Positions 23,345 through 32,066 of a stretch of DNA of 64,000 bases are shown here, in pieces; positions within the stretch are counted from its first letter, which is position 1, and the number at the start of each line of letters is the position of its first letter. The DNA is from CAZKHG01 sp964552655 (GTDB lineage Bacteria > Bacteroidota > Bacteroidia > Bacteroidales > Tenuifilaceae). Under the pieces are notes generated by a model. That model saw nothing but the letters and a program-made list of their open reading frames with translations. It searched no databases and had not been told where the DNA came from. The position numbers and the translations under genes were made by a program. The DNA lies in NCBI GenBank assembly GCA_964552655.1, contig CAZKHG010000015.1, positions 4,587-68,586 on the forward strand, written 5' to 3'.

Positions 23345-24653
23345 CTTCCACTTTTTTTAGCTCATTAATTACAGCAGGGAGAACAATTTCATAACCACTC
23401 CATTTATCGTAACCGGAGAAGTACTCATTGTGCCATATAGAGACGAAAGTACCATCTACTGCTTTTACGCGATGTATAATTTTAGTAATCTCCTCAATGG
23501 CTTGCTGTGGCGATAGGTTTAATTTCTCGAAAAGGGTGAAATCCATGGTTTGGAAAGGATAAACCTTCAGGTTTAGCACCCGGTTGTATTGTAAATCGAA
23601 AAACTTAAACGGGGTGCATGTACTGGCCCTAAACCCTGATTTATCGGAATAACCCATTGTGTAATCCTCAGTGATACCTGTTACCACCAGGTTGCGATAG
23701 GTGAAGGGAATTATTAACCTAAGGTAATGCTGACGGCTGCAGGTAACCTCCTTGTCTAGAACATCAACCAGTGCCGCAATTTCAGATCTTAACTTCTCCA
23801 CATCAATACCCGAGCGGTAGGAAGGATGAATGCCAACCCGGTGCTTAAGGCTAATCCGGTTTACAAGATTTTTTAATGCCTCGTTGTTTATGGATATATT
23901 TCTATCAAAAGAACCAATTTTTCCCGTAGGAATAAACCAAATAGCCTGATCTGGTTGATCAATCAATGAGATCATCTGATCATGTACATCGTAAGGGTCG
24001 GATTTTTGCCTTGTATAAACATTTAAACGATAAATAAAATCTTTGAAATCAAGTTTTACCAACGACAAGAAAGTTCCAATAAATGACCTTAGCACACCTT
24101 TGTTCAGGAATGCAAATGCGTTATCAACGTCAATTGTCGTTATATGATTAAATTTTCTTTTCTGAATTTCAAAAGCGGGATATTTGCTTTGAATAATTTC
24201 AGTAAGCTTATAAGCCCACTGGTCGATAACCGGTTGATCGAAAAAATGAGCTTTTACACCCAGGCTTACTGATGATGGGAACCGCCCGTGAATATCAGGC
24301 TCGAAGTTCAGGTACTCCTCATACCTGGAAACCAGGTAAAAGGAAGCTGCAAAAATATCAAATGGGATATCAGCCTGATCAGAAGTTTTGAAAAAGGCAG
24401 GCATTTTCTCCCATTCAAAAACGTCGATTTTCTGGGGTGCAATTGAATCGTCAATTAGCAGGTTGTGAGGGACAATATGAATACTATCCTTAACCTTTGT
24501 TTTATAGTACGAAATTAAAACCCCCAAATGGCTTTTTACTTCGGTGTACGATGAAGTAAACCGAACATTAACGCCAAGTATTTCTTCAAAGATAAACCTG
24601 AATATATACCCGGTGCGGTGCGTATATCGCTGTGTATAAACGAGTACGTCCAA
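23319..24653 (-). CDS. Polysaccharide-deacetylase-like protein with DUF7033-type N-terminal domain
   Basis: The 444-residue protein starts with a region typical of a group of Bacteroidota deacetylase-like proteins (VLVYTQRYTHRTGYIFRFIF) and continues with a divergent CE4 barrel: ITTIDVDNAFAFLN in place of TFDDG, VGIHPSYRS as motif 2, and a terminal SIWHNEYFSG. The metal site is altered, so catalytic activity is uncertain. It is the first gene of the cluster and sets its direction. No glycosyltransferase or exosortase gene is adjacent. Confidence 0.78.
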   Translation of the reverse strand: MDVLVYTQRYTHRTGYIFRFIFEEILGVNVRFTSSYTEVKSHLGVLISYYKTKVKDSIHIVPHNLLIDDSIAPQKIDVFEWEKMPAFFKTSDQADIPFDIFAASFYLVSRYEEYLNFEPDIHGRFPSSVSLGVKAHFFDQPVIDQWAYKLTEIIQSKYPAFEIQKRKFNHITTIDVDNAFAFLNKGVLRSFIGTFLSLVKLDFKDFIYRLNVYTRQKSDPYDVHDQMISLIDQPDQAIWFIPTGKIGSFDRNISINNEALKNLVNRISLKHRVGIHPSYRSGIDVEKLRSEIAALVDVLDKEVTCSRQHYLRLIIPFTYRNLVVTGITEDYTMGYSDKSGFRASTCTPFKFFDLQYNRVLNLKVYPFQTMDFTLFEKLNLSPQQAIEEITKIIHRVKAVDGTFVSIWHNEYFSGYDKWSGYEIVLPAVINELKKVEGGNQAGSI

Positions 24654-24763
24654 TCTATTAAGCTATTTTAAGTTATATTTTGAAGAAAAATTCTTTGAAA
24701 CCAGATCATTTTAAGCAAACCTAACAAATTTGAACGATATATTGTACCTTTGATGTGGTTTTT

Positions 24764-24790
24764 TTGATCGCATAAAATGATATATATTTG
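24764..24790 (+). promoter_or_regulatory. Promoter for the small lipoprotein gene
   Basis: TTG at 24764-24766, a 16-base spacer and TATATTTG at 24783-24790 (exact -7) lie 19 bases before the ATG. A second exact -7 (TACCTTTG, 24745-24752) lacks a suitable TTG. Confidence 0.5.
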
Positions 24791-24809
24791 AACTCCAAAT
24801 AATTTTAAA

Positions 24810-25220
24810 ATGAAAAAAGTATTCTACCTGGCGTTAACAATCGTATCAATTATGTTGTTTACCAAATGTTTAGATACCGGGAGCTATATCCGTTATGAAG
24901 TTGGGTTAAATATTACCAGCTACTATTTCCCAGACACATCTATTGTAAACAGGCCATGTTCAGTAAATCTTTTTACAAAAAGTGAGAACTCTTGTATTAA
25001 CAACCCCAGATTTTTAATTTCCAAAGGGGATGAGACCCTTTACAGGTTTTTGGCTTTGGGTACTTTTGAAAACCGGGGCGAATCCTGTTTTTTATTCACC
25101 CGCGATGCGGATTCAACCTACACCTTTACACCCACACAGGTTGGTAAATACTATTTCCAGTTTTATTCGGTTGATACGCTGATTTATGATACACTGGTTG
25201 TTGTAAGCTCGAGGAAATAA
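24810..25220 (+). CDS. Small secreted lipoprotein of unknown function
   Basis: The 136-residue protein has a short lipoprotein signal with Cys at position 20 (MLFTKCLD), then about 115 residues predicted to be mostly beta strand (YTFTPTQVGKYYFQFYS), resembling a single immunoglobulin-like sandwich. I do not recognise the family. It stands alone with its own promoter, divergent from the deacetylase cluster and convergent with the rnf operon. Confidence 0.7.
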   Translation: MKKVFYLALTIVSIMLFTKCLDTGSYIRYEVGLNITSYYFPDTSIVNRPCSVNLFTKSENSCINNPRFLISKGDETLYRFLALGTFENRGESCFLFTRDADSTYTFTPTQVGKYYFQFYSVDTLIYDTLVVVSSRK

Positions 25221-25247
25221 ACTCCGGATTAATAAGAAGTTATAAAA

Positions 25248-25277
25248 GAGAAAAAGGTTCGGCTAATGTAGAACCTT
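25248..25277 (-). terminator. rnf operon terminator
   Basis: AAGGTTC (25254-25260), a 10-base loop and GAACCTT (25271-25277) form a 7-bp stem. On the minus strand the stem is followed by a TTTCTCTTTT tract, so it ends the rnf transcript 13 bases after rnfA. Confidence 0.65.
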
Positions 25278-25289
25278 AAATTTTACTGG

Positions 25290-25862
25290 CTATACCAATC
25301 CCGAGAAGCCCATAAAGGCCAAAGAGAGCAAACCCGCCAAAACCAGTGAAATTGGGAAACCTTTCATTCCCTCGGGAATATCAGATAATTCGAGCTGTTC
25401 GCGAATGCCAGCCATTAAAACCAGGGCCAATGTAAAACCTATGGCAGTGGAGCTGGAATAAACCACACTGGTTAATAAATCAAAATGCTTATTTGTAGCC
25501 AGAATTGCAATCCCCAATACTGCACAGTTGGTTGTAATTAAGGGAAGATAAATGCCCAATGCCTGGTAAAGAGCCGGTGCTGATTTTTTGAGAATTATTT
25601 CAACAATCTGAACAAGGACAGCTATTACAAAAATGAATGAAATGGTGATCATAAATTCGATTTTCATGGGTACAAGGATATAGTTGTACACCAGAAAAGT
25701 AACCAGGTTTGCGAGCGTCATTACAAATACAACTGCTGCCCCCATGCCTATTGATGTAGATACCTTATTTGATACTCCCAGAAAAGGGCATATGCCCAGG
25801 AACTGGGCAAGTACCACGTTGTTTACAATAATGGCGAGTATTATTATTTTAATTATTTCCAT
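25290..25862 (-). CDS. rnfA: RNF complex membrane subunit RnfA
   Basis: The 190-residue, six-helix membrane protein has the RnfA/NqrE-family start (NNVVLAQFLGICPFLGVS) and YLPLITTNCAVLG, where the paired Cys-bearing half-helices hold the intramembrane FeS cluster. RNF couples ferredoxin oxidation to NAD+ reduction and Na+ or H+ export. It is the last gene of rseC-rnfBCDGEA, 12 bases after rnfE. Confidence 0.96.
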   Translation of the reverse strand: MEIIKIIILAIIVNNVVLAQFLGICPFLGVSNKVSTSIGMGAAVVFVMTLANLVTFLVYNYILVPMKIEFMITISFIFVIAVLVQIVEIILKKSAPALYQALGIYLPLITTNCAVLGIAILATNKHFDLLTSVVYSSSTAIGFTLALVLMAGIREQLELSDIPEGMKGFPISLVLAGLLSLAFMGFSGLV

Positions 25863-25874
25863 GATGCTGAATTA

Positions 25875-26471
25875 TTAAATGTTGAAATGCTTTTTCACTC
25901 TGTTCACAATGGCTATAAGAAATCCAAATGTAAGGAATGCGCCAGGGGGAAGAATAAAAATAAGTATAGTACTGGCATTTTCTGCCACCAGTGGTAAATT
26001 GAAAATTGTTCCATTACCAAGGATCTCCCTTATGCTGGCAATCAGGGTAATTGCCAGGGTGAAACCTAACCCCATTCCAAGCCCATCAAGTAAGGAGTGC
26101 CAAACGCTATTCTTTTGGGCAAATGCTTCAGCCCGGCCAAGAATTATACAGTTGACCACAATCAATGGGATAAAAATACCTAAAGTTTGGTACAAATCAG
26201 GACTGTAAGCTTTCATCACCATGTCAACTATTGTCACAAAAGTGGCAATAATCAGGATAAATGCTGCAATGCGAACTTTATCGGGAATGTAATTTTTAAG
26301 TAATGATATGAGTATATTGGAACAAACCAGCACAAAGGTGGTTGCTGCACCCATACCGATTCCATTGACTGCAGCAGTAGTAACAGCCAGCGTTGGACAA
26401 CAGCCCAACACTAATACAAATGCTGGATTTTGTTTTAAAAGTCCATTGGTAAAGTACTTAAATGAGCTCAT
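25875..26471 (-). CDS. rnfE: RNF complex membrane subunit RnfE
   Basis: The 198-residue, six-helix protein is homologous to RnfA but inverted in the membrane. FTNGLLKQNPAFVLVLGCCP and FIPLIVVNCIILGRAEAFA carry the cluster cysteines. It overlaps rnfG by four bases (ATGA), as expected for coupled subunits. Confidence 0.95.
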   Translation of the reverse strand: MSSFKYFTNGLLKQNPAFVLVLGCCPTLAVTTAAVNGIGMGAATTFVLVCSNILISLLKNYIPDKVRIAAFILIIATFVTIVDMVMKAYSPDLYQTLGIFIPLIVVNCIILGRAEAFAQKNSVWHSLLDGLGMGLGFTLAITLIASIREILGNGTIFNLPLVAENASTILIFILPPGAFLTFGFLIAIVNRVKKHFNI

Positions 26472-27025
26472 TGCACCCCTCCTTTCTTAACTATTTTGTA
26501 AGCTTTATCAACAGCATCGCAGAATGCCCTGGAGCTTATGGTAGCTGCTGTAATGGCATCAACATCTCCCCCATCCTTTTTAACTTTCATGATAAAGGAA
26601 CCGGGGTTTTTGGATTTAAACTGATCCTTCCACCTGGTTTTTATCTTATCTCCCAAACCGGGAGTCTCTTTTTGGTCAATTATTTCGACATTATAAATTG
26701 TTCCGTCTTTAAGGAAACCAACCATTATTGTAAATGTACCGCTGAATGCCTTGTTGGTATTGGATTTCACAGCAAAACCAATAGTATCCTGACTGTTTAA
26801 GGCTGTATAAATTGTCAACCCATCCACCTCAAGCTTAGCTTGGGTAGGATCGTTGGTAAATTCCGGGAGAACAGATTTTATTGCATTAACCTCCTTCTGC
26901 TTTTGACTCTGCTCAATTTGATCCTTGGTAAGCATGTAAACATAAGCCAGTGCAGCTGACATGGTTGCAGAAATCAGAAATAAGCTGAGGATCATATTCC
27001 TCATTGTTGATTCGAGCTTAGCCAT
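26468..27025 (-). CDS. rnfG: RNF complex subunit RnfG (covalent FMN)
   Basis: The 185-residue protein has one N-terminal membrane helix and a periplasmic FMN-binding domain. The flavinylation motif is VDAITAATISSRA, in which the Thr takes FMN by a phosphoester bond; PGLGDKI precedes it as usual. Flavin transfer needs ApbE, which is not in this window. It overlaps rnfD by eight bases. Confidence 0.95.
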   Translation of the reverse strand: MAKLESTMRNMILSLFLISATMSAALAYVYMLTKDQIEQSQKQKEVNAIKSVLPEFTNDPTQAKLEVDGLTIYTALNSQDTIGFAVKSNTNKAFSGTFTIMVGFLKDGTIYNVEIIDQKETPGLGDKIKTRWKDQFKSKNPGSFIMKVKKDGGDVDAITAATISSRAFCDAVDKAYKIVKKGGVQ

Positions 27026-28007
27026 TTTTCACCTCCCCAAATCGATTTGGTTTAACATACTTATTTAACAGGGGGACAAAAGCATTCATTATCAGTATTG
27101 CAAATGAAACCCCTTCGGGGTAAGCTCCCCAAACTCTAATAAGAACAGTGATTACCCCAATTCCAATTCCATATATCAGCATACCTTTTATTGTCATTGG
27201 AGAAGTTACATAATCGGTTGCCATATAAATTGCCCCTAAGACCACTCCGCCTGTTAACAGGTGAAATATCGGATCAGCGAATTTATCAGGGTTAATAATC
27301 CAGAGTATGCCAGTGAAAATAAAAATTGTTGTAAAAATTGATACCGGGATATGCCAGGTGATTACCTTCTTATATAGAAGCCATATAAAGCCCAACAAAA
27401 GGGCAAAAGCGGCTACTTCGCCCAATGAGCCACCCATAACACCCATAAAAAGCTGCATGTGGCTAGGTATCTTATCGCCCAGCTGTGAAATCGTTTCCCC
27501 GTTCTTGATCCCCTCTTTTAGAATTGCCAAGGGAGTTGCACTTGTTAGGGCATCAATCTCAATAAGACGATTGGTAGGCCACGATGTCATTTGTACAGGG
27601 AATGATATCAACATAAAAACACGGCCAACCAAAGCCGGATTGAACGGGTTATTTCCTAAACCGCCAAAGCTCATCTTGGCGACTCCAATTGCAATTAAAC
27701 ACCCAATAATCAACATCCATAAAGGAATGCTGCTGGGAACGTTGAATGCTAATAGTAAACCGGTAACAAACGCAGATCCATCGGTGATGGTTGGTTTCAC
27801 TTTCAGGACAAATTTCTGAATCAGGTACTCAAAGAGGATGCATGAGACGATTGCAACCAGCGTTACGGTTAATGCACTCAACCCAAAAAAGTAAACTGAT
27901 ACAATGAATGCCGGAACCAAAGCCAGTACAACATTCATCATCAGTTTACCAGTTGATTCCCCACTATATACATGCGGTGAAGGCGAAACATTAATTAATC
28001 TGTTCAT
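27018..28007 (-). CDS. rnfD: RNF complex membrane subunit RnfD (covalent FMN)
   Basis: The 329-residue multi-helix protein has SPSPHVYSGEST at the N terminus, a conserved GGLGNNPFNPALVGR loop and the flavinylation motif LTSATPLA. Length and helix number are normal for the NqrB/RnfD family. Confidence 0.95.
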   Translation of the reverse strand: MNRLINVSPSPHVYSGESTGKLMMNVVLALVPAFIVSVYFFGLSALTVTLVAIVSCILFEYLIQKFVLKVKPTITDGSAFVTGLLLAFNVPSSIPLWMLIIGCLIAIGVAKMSFGGLGNNPFNPALVGRVFMLISFPVQMTSWPTNRLIEIDALTSATPLAILKEGIKNGETISQLGDKIPSHMQLFMGVMGGSLGEVAAFALLLGFIWLLYKKVITWHIPVSIFTTIFIFTGILWIINPDKFADPIFHLLTGGVVLGAIYMATDYVTSPMTIKGMLIYGIGIGVITVLIRVWGAYPEGVSFAILIMNAFVPLLNKYVKPNRFGEVKNG

Positions 28008-28033
28008 CAGATTTATATTTTTAGATAAATTTT

Positions 28034-29365
28034 CTAATTTTTCCTAGCTCTGATCAGCTTATTGACCTCAACTTTTGCCAACCTTACATAATCGAGTAAC
28101 GGCAGGTTAGCCGGGCAATCGAAACTGCAGGAACCACATTCAATGCAATCGAGGACTCTTTCGTTTTCCAGGCGATCGAACAGCTGGCGTTGGCTTAACC
28201 TTATCAACAGGTAGGGCTCCAGGCCCATCGGGCAAACCGATACGCACTTTGCACAGCGGATACAAACACCTGTATGCGGTCTGGATGACTCTGTTTCCGG
28301 AAAAATCACAACGCCAGAAGTACCTTTGGTTACGGGTACTTCCAGTGAATTTAACGCTTTCCCCATCATTGGCCCACCATTGACCACCTTCCCGGTGTCC
28401 TCTGGCAATCCTCCTGCAGCTGCAATCAATTCAGCTATTGGGGTGCCGATCCTTACCATAAAATTGGATGGTTTTTCCAATGATTTCCCGGTTATAGTAA
28501 CCACCCTTTCAAAAAGAGGTTTGTTTTTTTGAACTGCCTCATATACAGCATAAGCAGTCCCTACATTCTGAACAACTGTACCTACATCAACCGGCAACCC
28601 ACCCGATGGAACCTCGCGGTTTATTAATGCTTTAATCAGCTGTTTCTCACCACCCTGAGGATATTTCACTTTTAATCCATAAACTTCTATACCAGGGTAT
28701 TCCTTGGATATACTTTGAAGATAAGCAATAACATCAGGTTTATTAATTTCGACCCCAATAAGCGCTTTGCTAACTTTTAAGGCTTTCATCAGTATCGTTA
28801 CGCCGATCAGTATTTCATGACCTTTCTCAAGCATCAAGCGATGATCGGATGTCAGATATGGTTCACATTCAACACCATTAATAATAAGTACATCAACCTT
28901 TTTACCTTGTGGAACAGATAATTTTACGTGAGTTGGGAAGGTTGCACCTCCTAGACCTACAATACCCGCTTCATTAACCTTTGTGACAATCTCCTCCGGC
29001 GATAATTTAATTTCCTTAATCAGCTCATCACTTCTATCAATTCCCTCCATCCAATCATCCCCTTCAACCGAAATGGTCACAGCTGGGCGTTTGTAACCAG
29101 TAGAATCCATCACCGGGTCAACTGATAATACTGTACCCGAAACCGAAGAATGAATATTGGTGGATACAAACCCATTACATTTAGCCAGGATTTGACCCAC
29201 TTTCACTTTATCCCCTTTTGCAACCACTAAGGATGATGGTGCGCCAATATGCTGTGATACAGGTATTACCACTTGTTTAGGTAAAGGTAAAACCTGAATT
29301 GGGGCATTTGAAGCTAACTTATTCTGCGGTGGATGAACACCTCCTTTTGAGAATGTTTTTAACAC
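28034..29365 (-). CDS. rnfC: RNF complex subunit RnfC (NADH-binding, FeS)
   Basis: The 443-residue peripheral subunit has an N-terminal SLBB/barrel region starting FSKGGVHPPQNK, an NAD/FMN-binding core (GIVGLGGATFPTHVKL and INGVECEPYLTSDHR), and two C-terminal 4Fe-4S motifs (CIRCAKCVSVCP and CIECGSCSFDCP). It passes electrons between NAD(H) and the rest of the complex. Confidence 0.96.
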   Translation of the reverse strand: MLKTFSKGGVHPPQNKLASNAPIQVLPLPKQVVIPVSQHIGAPSSLVVAKGDKVKVGQILAKCNGFVSTNIHSSVSGTVLSVDPVMDSTGYKRPAVTISVEGDDWMEGIDRSDELIKEIKLSPEEIVTKVNEAGIVGLGGATFPTHVKLSVPQGKKVDVLIINGVECEPYLTSDHRLMLEKGHEILIGVTILMKALKVSKALIGVEINKPDVIAYLQSISKEYPGIEVYGLKVKYPQGGEKQLIKALINREVPSGGLPVDVGTVVQNVGTAYAVYEAVQKNKPLFERVVTITGKSLEKPSNFMVRIGTPIAELIAAAGGLPEDTGKVVNGGPMMGKALNSLEVPVTKGTSGVVIFPETESSRPHTGVCIRCAKCVSVCPMGLEPYLLIRLSQRQLFDRLENERVLDCIECGSCSFDCPANLPLLDYVRLAKVEVNKLIRARKN

Positions 29366-29396
29366 AACTACCTCCTTATTAGAGTAATATTATTTT

Positions 29397-30263
29397 TTAT
29401 TCTGCCTTTACTACCTGGTTTTCCAATTCCACCTTAGGCCTTCTGGGTGGAAAATTCAATTCCAATATTGAACCTGTAGGACAATCTTCAACGCACTTTC
29501 TGCAAAGTTTGCACTTATTAAAATCTATATAGGCAAGGAAATTCTCAAGCTTAATTGCGTCATGTGGGCATAATTTAACACATTTGCCACACCCGATACA
29601 GGCAACGTTACATGCTTTTTTGGCTACAGCCCCTTTATCTTTGTTGATACAGGATACAAAAATACGTTTCCCTTTAGGACCTTTTTTCCTCAGCTCAATT
29701 ATAACCTTGGGGCAAGCTTTAACACATGCACCACAGGCAGTACATTTTTCCTCACTTATTACTGGCAAACCGGTGCTTTGGTCAATATAAATCGCATCAA
29801 ATTTGCAGACCACCACACAATCGCCCAGGCCTAAACACCCAAATTGGCAACCGGTATCGCCACTATATAGCATTGAGGCAATAGCGCACGATTTTGCTCC
29901 ATCGTAGTTATTTAACTTTGGTCGGTGTTCAAAGGAGCCGGAACATCTTACCACTGCAATTTCAGGGTCTTTCACCTCAGCGGTTTTTCCCAAAACTTCC
30001 GCTGCCTTTACCATTGTATCATTACCTCCTACCGGGCAGTATAATCCTGATATATCTGACGCTTTAACAAAGGCATCAGCAAAACCCCTGCAACCTGGAT
30101 AGCCACAACCACCACAGTTTGCGCCAGGGAGTACAGCCTCAACCTGATCAATTCGGGGATCTTCAAAAACCTTAAATTTCTGGGCTACAAAGTAAAGGAT
30201 AAGCGCAAAAACAATCCCCAGGGAACTTAACATCAGGATTGTGAGTAGAATAGTTGAACCCAT
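29397..30263 (-). CDS. rnfB: RNF complex subunit RnfB (ferredoxin-type electron entry)
   Basis: The 288-residue protein has an N-terminal membrane helix, the RnfB 4Fe-4S domain (GANCGGCGYPGCRGFADAF), and several ferredoxin-type clusters (CTACGACVKACP, CIGCGKCVKLCP, CKLCRKCVEDCP). It accepts electrons from reduced ferredoxin. It is 11 bases after rseC and 31 before rnfC. Confidence 0.96.
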   Translation of the reverse strand: MGSTILLTILMLSSLGIVFALILYFVAQKFKVFEDPRIDQVEAVLPGANCGGCGYPGCRGFADAFVKASDISGLYCPVGGNDTMVKAAEVLGKTAEVKDPEIAVVRCSGSFEHRPKLNNYDGAKSCAIASMLYSGDTGCQFGCLGLGDCVVVCKFDAIYIDQSTGLPVISEEKCTACGACVKACPKVIIELRKKGPKGKRIFVSCINKDKGAVAKKACNVACIGCGKCVKLCPHDAIKLENFLAYIDFNKCKLCRKCVEDCPTGSILELNFPPRRPKVELENQVVKAE

Positions 30264-30274
30264 CTGAATTCGAA

Positions 30275-30700
30275 TTAGTTTATTTTCTCAACCTCAAAAC
30301 TGAAGGTCTTGGTTAATTTATTTTTTATTAAATACAGCATAATATAATATGGCGCCAGTAGTAAAATTGATATCAACCCCGCATGACCATCGGAGAAATG
30401 TATAGATTTTAATACTATGAGAGCTGATAAAAGGATCAGAAAAGGGACGATATACGCCAGGATTGCTGCTTTAAACCCAACAGTTTGTTTAAGTATAACT
30501 TTCACCTGTTCTCCAACCATAAATTTTTGGTTGGACGGGATGTAATCTAAAATTTTTTCAACAGTTTCAGACATGCTGCATGCTGTTTTAGCATGACAAG
30601 CCGAGCAAGCAGAATAGCTGGTAATTGAGATACGAATATTGTTTGAGGTAACCTCTGTAACATTACCCAAATGTTCAACAATATTGGGCTTTGCAGACAT
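30275..30700 (-). CDS. rseC: RseC/RsxC-associated SoxR-reducing system protein
   Basis: The 141-residue protein has the RseC-family cysteine cluster (YSACSACHAKTACSM) in a soluble N-terminal domain and two membrane helices (about 82-105 and 108-130). RseC-like proteins are linked to RNF/RSX operons across bacteria. In Bacteroidota rseC usually opens the rnf operon, as here. A possible role is assembly or redox protection of the complex. Confidence 0.88.
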   Translation of the reverse strand: MSAKPNIVEHLGNVTEVTSNNIRISITSYSACSACHAKTACSMSETVEKILDYIPSNQKFMVGEQVKVILKQTVGFKAAILAYIVPFLILLSALIVLKSIHFSDGHAGLISILLLAPYYIMLYLIKNKLTKTFSFEVEKIN

Positions 30701-30722
30701 ATTCCCTTTTTTTAAATGCCCC

Positions 30723-30730
30723 CAAAATTA
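30723..30730 (-). promoter_or_regulatory. -7 element before the rseC-rnf operon
   Basis: The minus strand reads TAATTTTG, an exact match 22 bases before the rseC ATG. No TTG lies 17-23 bases upstream. Confidence 0.4.
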
Positions 30731-30859
30731 AAATTCTTTGGTTTGGTTAAACCTGATATTTGTTATAGTTTAATAATTTAGAATGATTTTAAACAAAATA
30801 AAATGCAATATCAACCTTAATGTGTTGAAATAATGATATTTATATAAGTTCAGGAAGGG

Positions 30860-31858
30860 TTATTTACTCCTAAGGTGTTGAACAACATTATCAAACCTCA
30901 TCCAGTAAATATCGGAGTTACCATTACCCCAAACCACTCTTCTTTTGGAAAAATCAGCCATACTCCAGTTAGGCATCAAATCCTTAAATTTTAAGGTTTT
31001 ATGGGTTGATGCAAAAAAGAGGTACTTCATGTCCGGGGAAACAGAGATACTAATTGCATTGGGACAAGGTAAACTTAACTCATCATTTAAGTTAATCCCT
31101 TCAGACCACGAATCATCAATATTTCTGAAAAATAGGACATAGGAAGCTACATTCTGTGGTTTAGCAGAATCACGACCAGCAACACATCCTATCAGGTAGC
31201 TCTCATCCGGGGCGATAAATGCATTGAAAATCGTTCCCTTATCGTTTACCGGGCTGGGTAATTTCTCAGGATCCTGAAAAATCCCATTTAATAGTTTCGA
31301 GCGGTATATCGCTGATAGACCAGAAGAAATATCAGTTCTGCAGAAATATAAAGTGCCATCGCTGGTTACCGATGGATAAAACTCATCATATTGGTTGATA
31401 TTATCAGGCAAAGGATTTGAATCGCCCCACTCGCCATTTGACAACCTATCAGCATACCAGATATTTTGATTAGCCCAGCCTGGTTTGACCTGCTCCGTTT
31501 CTCTTGGTTTTGTGGAAAGGAAAAATATTCTACTGCCATCGGCTGATAATGCAGGTTCTGCATAAAAAAAGTTTGTATCCCGCGCAAAACTCGCCACTAC
31601 AGGTTCCTGCCATTTTCCTTTTACCAGTTTAGAAACCATTATAGTGTTCCAATCACCCATAAACAGGCTAAAATAGAATTCATCACCCTTAGGTGAAATA
31701 GCCATATCCCTCTCATAACATCCGGTACTTATCAGCCCTGAGGCGAATATTTTAGGCTGGGAACCGGGCACGTGCTGGCCCAGGTACATCTTATCATCTC
31801 TGCAAGAAAAAAACAGGATGCCCAAAATATAAATGATTAATAATTTTTGGTTACTCAT
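30860..31858 (-). CDS. Lipoprotein with PD40/TolB-like beta-propeller repeats
   Basis: The 332-residue protein has a lipoprotein signal with Cys at position 19 (LFFSCRDD) and repeated propeller strands: DMAISPKGDEFYFSL, AEPALSADGSRIFFLS, YPSVTSDGTLYFCR, FIAPDESYLIGC and ISVSPDMKYLFFAS. Five to six blades are visible. Propellers of this type bind proteins or glycans at the surface or in the periplasm. The ligand is unknown, and the gene stands alone between two divergent operons. Confidence 0.83.
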   Translation of the reverse strand: MSNQKLLIIYILGILFFSCRDDKMYLGQHVPGSQPKIFASGLISTGCYERDMAISPKGDEFYFSLFMGDWNTIMVSKLVKGKWQEPVVASFARDTNFFYAEPALSADGSRIFFLSTKPRETEQVKPGWANQNIWYADRLSNGEWGDSNPLPDNINQYDEFYPSVTSDGTLYFCRTDISSGLSAIYRSKLLNGIFQDPEKLPSPVNDKGTIFNAFIAPDESYLIGCVAGRDSAKPQNVASYVLFFRNIDDSWSEGINLNDELSLPCPNAISISVSPDMKYLFFASTHKTLKFKDLMPNWSMADFSKRRVVWGNGNSDIYWMRFDNVVQHLRSK

Positions 31859-32021
31859 AGAATTGCTCCTATAATTTTTTAAAGATCAATTTATAAGTTG
31901 ATAAATATCAAAAAATTCTATGCTATTTATATTCAACAAGATGGATAGAACAGACCAATCAAAATGCTAAATCTTTTAAACTTATCTGATACAAATTTTA
32001 TGAAATATACTCCATTTTCAA

Positions 32022-32029
32022 TACATTTG
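32022..32029 (+). promoter_or_regulatory. -7 element before the respiratory operon
   Basis: TACATTTG is an exact TAnnTTTG match 37 bases before the ATG at 32067. A clear TTG element was not found upstream. Confidence 0.4.
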
Positions 32030-32066
32030 GTAGATACCTAAAACAACATTTACCCTATCAGTATCT

